From: an uncultured Clostridia bacterium | Lineage (GTDB): Bacteria > Bacillota > Clostridia > Oscillospirales > Oscillospiraceae | DNA length: 6,103 nt | Assembly (NCBI GenBank): GCA_937858235.1 | Contig: CALLZZ010000416.1 | Span: 1 to 6,103 of the forward strand | Direction: 5' to 3' | In this document: one piece after another, positions 4,297-6,103 of the stretch | Layout of the letters: each line of letters starts with the position of its first letter | How positions within the stretch are numbered: the stretch's first letter is position 1 | Notes under the pieces: model-generated | Databases searched by the model: none | The model's input: the letters and a program-made list of their open reading frames with translations, nothing else | What the model was told of the DNA's origin: nothing | Made by a program: the position numbers and the translations under genes

Positions 4297-4749
4297 ATGA
4301 AAAAACTGTTATGGATTTTGGGAACTGTAGTTTCGTGCGTACTTTACGCTTTCCTTGTCGGAGCATTGCTTATCGTTGGAAATATTATTTTAAGCATGGT
4401 TACACATTCCGAGATACAGTCGATGAATCAAGACTTGTTCAATGTGGTAATGTTATCGGGATGGGTCGTGTTGACTATCCTATCCATTTGGATGTGGAAA
4501 CGGTGGAACGCCAAATGCCATGCCTGTAAACGCTGGAACGCTTTGAAGCTGCTAAAAACAGAAATTCTAAAACAAGAAAAAATTTCTGTTCTTGTGGAAC
4601 TGAAACAGAGAAACTTGAATCGAGAAGTTACCGGCACTCAAGACCAATATATTCCCGGCAAACGAAAAACATATCAGGATACATACCAATGCAAATACTG
4701 TGGCAATCTGGAAATTCGTACACATACCGAAGATAGTGCAAGTGTATAG
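4297..4749 (+). CDS. Two-TM membrane protein with a split zinc-ribbon motif
   Basis: This 150-residue protein starts at ATG 4297 after GGGGGGAGAGC. Two hydrophobic segments (about residues 3-34 and 47-67) are followed by a cytoplasmic tail with CHAC (Cys74, Cys77) and CKYC (Cys132, Cys135). The spacing and the sequence before the second pair (PGKRKTYQDTYQCKYCG) look like a zinc ribbon whose two knuckles are separated by a beta-rich insert of about 55 residues. Its function is unknown. It is divergent from the XRE regulator and shares an operator-like palindrome with it, so the two may form a regulated pair. It is followed after 105 bases by the RCC1 gene, which has its own promoter. Confidence 0.6.
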   Translation: MKKLLWILGTVVSCVLYAFLVGALLIVGNIILSMVTHSEIQSMNQDLFNVVMLSGWVVLTILSIWMWKRWNAKCHACKRWNALKLLKTEILKQEKISVLVELKQRNLNREVTGTQDQYIPGKRKTYQDTYQCKYCGNLEIRTHTEDSASV

Positions 4750-4760
4750 TTGCGGATTGA

Positions 4761-4789
4761 TTGACTTTATAAGCCATTCTCTTTACAAT
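4761..4789 (+). promoter_or_regulatory. Promoter of the RCC1-repeat gene
   Basis: TTGACT (4761-4766) and TACAAT (4784-4789) lie 17 bases apart, giving a predicted start near 4796 and a leader of about 60 bases. The TTGACTTTA box is the same as that of the promoter at 4209, but no palindrome is present here. Confidence 0.6.
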
Positions 4790-4854
4790 AAGAGCAATGA
4801 TAATAATGAAATATATACCAAATATTCAAAATATAAATGCGGAGGTATTAACTG

Positions 4855-6099
4855 ATGAAAAAGCGTATTTTATCCCTCGCGCTAACCTTGATAATCTGCT
4901 TGGGACTTGCTGCCCCAGCTTCAGCCTATGACATGGCTAAGGTAGGAAAGGCAAATGTGGTCAGTGCCGGCGGTTATCATACTGGATTGATAGATAAAAA
5001 TGGTTCTTTATGGATGTGGGGATTATACAAACCAGTTGGTAATGGTCGTTCAAAACTTGTTACTACCCCTGCTAAGGTGCTGGATAATGTTGTTTCCGTC
5101 AGTAGTGGGAATAGCCATACCGCCGCACTCAAAGCAGATGGCTCTCTGTGGATGTGGGGGTCTAACAACTGTGGTGAGTTAGGTAACAAGGGTGTTGGGA
5201 ATATTCATGATAATGAAGGTGGAGTTTATCAAAATGTGCCTGTTAAGGTTATGGATAAAGTAGCTGCCGTTAGTTGTGGAGCTGACTTTACCGCCGCTAT
5301 AAAAACAGATGGTTCTCTGTGGATGTGGGGAGTAAACAACTATATGCAGTTAGGCAACAAAGGCGTGGGAAATGTTCATAATGAAGACTATGGAACCTAT
5401 CAAAACACTCCCATTAAGATAATGGACAAAGTTGCTGCTGTCAGTTGCGGGAGCGTTGATGTAGCCGCCATCAAAACAGATGGCTCTATGTGGTGGTGGG
5501 GATATTTTGGTGTTGTGTCGAACAGTAAAGGTGTGTCTGAAGTATATTATGCCGAACCTATTAAAATTATGGATAGTGTAGTTTCTGTCAGCTGTGGAGG
5601 AAGTGGCCCTGCTGCCATTAAGACAGACGGATCCTTGTGGATGTCTGGAAGTAACAGTTCTTCTACACAGGAAATGACACCAAAAGACATGGTAAAAGTA
5701 CTGGATGGTGTAGCTTCTGTCAGCTGCGGAGGCCATACCGCTGCTGTCAAAACAGACGGTTCTCTGTGGGTATGGGGAGATAATTCATTTGGACAACTAG
5801 GACTTTCCTCCGTGAATTCAAGTTTACCTTTTCAAACACCGGATGGTAAAGGTGGTGCTTTAAACGGAAGTCAACCAATCCAAACGGTTCCCGCCAAATT
5901 GATGGAAGGTGTAGCCGCAGTGAGCGGTGGCAACGGTTATACAATGATTATTAAAAAAGATGGTTCCGTTTGGGCGTGTGGAGCAAACGACGTGGGCCAA
6001 TTGGGTAATGACAGCAAACATAACAGCACGGCTTTTTGGGGGCAAGCTATACAGACGGCTCCGGTGAAACTCCCTAATCTAACAGCCAGGTTGAAATAA
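4855..6099 (+). CDS. Secreted RCC1-repeat seven-bladed beta-propeller protein
   Basis: This 414-residue protein starts at ATG 4855, nine bases after GGAGG. An N-terminal signal peptide (KKR, then a hydrophobic core to ASA at about 22-24, with cleavage before YD) indicates export. Seven RCC1-type repeats begin near residues 34, 79, 136, 193, 241, 286 and 353. Each has the pattern V-x-x-V-S-x-G, then a T-A-A-I-K-T-D-G-S-L-W-M-W-G core, and often a following Q-L-G. Seven repeats make one complete beta-propeller. No sortase motif, S-layer domain or other anchor follows; the protein ends shortly after the last blade at LTARLK, so it is probably released or held non-covalently. Bacterial RCC1 proteins of this type are usually thought to bind proteins or surfaces, but the partner is unknown. 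Eukaryotic RCC1 exchange activity should not be inferred. Confidence 0.9.
   Translation: MKKRILSLALTLIICLGLAAPASAYDMAKVGKANVVSAGGYHTGLIDKNGSLWMWGLYKPVGNGRSKLVTTPAKVLDNVVSVSSGNSHTAALKADGSLWMWGSNNCGELGNKGVGNIHDNEGGVYQNVPVKVMDKVAAVSCGADFTAAIKTDGSLWMWGVNNYMQLGNKGVGNVHNEDYGTYQNTPIKIMDKVAAVSCGSVDVAAIKTDGSMWWWGYFGVVSNSKGVSEVYYAEPIKIMDSVVSVSCGGSGPAAIKTDGSLWMSGSNSSSTQEMTPKDMVKVLDGVASVSCGGHTAAVKTDGSLWVWGDNSFGQLGLSSVNSSLPFQTPDGKGGALNGSQPIQTVPAKLMEGVAAVSGGNGYTMIIKKDGSVWACGANDVGQLGNDSKHNSTAFWGQAIQTAPVKLPNLTARLK
4954..6006 (+). repeat. Tandem RCC1 coding repeats
   Basis: The seven blades are imperfect tandem repeats at DNA level. Blades 2 and 3 are closest: they share the GSLWMWG core and the following LGNKGVGN-(I/V)-H insert at a spacing of exactly 57 codons (171 bases), as expected from a recent duplication. 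Blades 4 and 5 have shorter linkers and degenerate cores (MWWWG and LWMSG), and the insert before blade 7 is the longest. Confidence 0.75.
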
Positions 6100-6103
6100 G
6101 TTT

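Noticed and set aside
4855..6099. Guanine-nucleotide exchange function from the RCC1 name
   Set aside because: The protein has a signal peptide and is bacterial; the repeat fold alone does not imply that activity.
1..6103. CRISPR array, tRNA or rRNA genes, toxin-antitoxin pair
   Set aside because: No regularly spaced direct repeats outside the RCC1 coding repeats, no cloverleaf or rRNA-like sequence, and no recognisable toxin beside the small regulators.

Overview
The window looks like Bacillota (Clostridia) DNA, most likely from a gut-type Lachnospiraceae or Oscillospiraceae relative. The evidence is strong GGAGG-type ribosome sites, TTGACA/TATAAT promoters, intrinsic terminators, TTG and GTG starts, an IS66-family remnant, a Firmicutes-style conjugation/mobilisation module, and a secreted RCC1-repeat protein of a kind seen in these bacteria. 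The exact taxon cannot be read from the sequence.

Positions 1-4192, almost all on the minus strand, look like part of a decayed integrative or mobilizable element. In transcription order (right to left) it holds: a small XRE/Cro-type regulator (3962-4192); a consensus promoter followed by a leader RNA and a strong intrinsic terminator (3877 to 3682); an unrecognised 78-residue protein (3327-3563); an HTH-type regulator (2607-3077) with its own terminator; a structured leader with a 12-bp inverted repeat (2452-2541); a 78-residue cargo or accessory gene with a one-base frameshift (2134-2369); a two-gene FtsK/TcpA-type coupling ATPase split into a membrane half (1443-2054) and a motor half (701-1456); a hairpin origin; and the N-terminal endonuclease part of an HUH rolling-circle Rep (275-582). 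An IS66-family end at position 274 cuts the rep gene, and only a stub of that IS remains (about 77-274). Left of the stub a promoter and ribosome site introduce another gene that leaves the window at position 1.

The most striking observation is the origin. Immediately upstream of rep, on the rep strand, an 8-bp perfect stem (628-635/646-653) presents the loop CTAGTATTAC. This contains TAGTATTAC, the nonanucleotide nicked by Rep proteins of circoviruses and nanoviruses. The Rep fragment carries matching circovirus-like motifs (LTINNP, PHTHVFF, YVQK). So the element seems to pair a CRESS-virus-like Rep/origin with a conjugative TcpA-type ATPase. A GC-rich 9-bp hairpin lies five bases away and may be part of the same origin or an oriT.

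Positions 4193-6103 are a divergent, plus-strand region. A face-to-face promoter pair and a 31-bp near-perfect palindrome (4246-4276) lie between the XRE gene and a two-TM, zinc-ribbon-like membrane protein (4297-4749). A separate promoter (4761-4789) then drives a 414-residue secreted seven-repeat RCC1 beta-propeller protein (4855-6099). Whether these two plus-strand genes belong to the element cannot be decided here.
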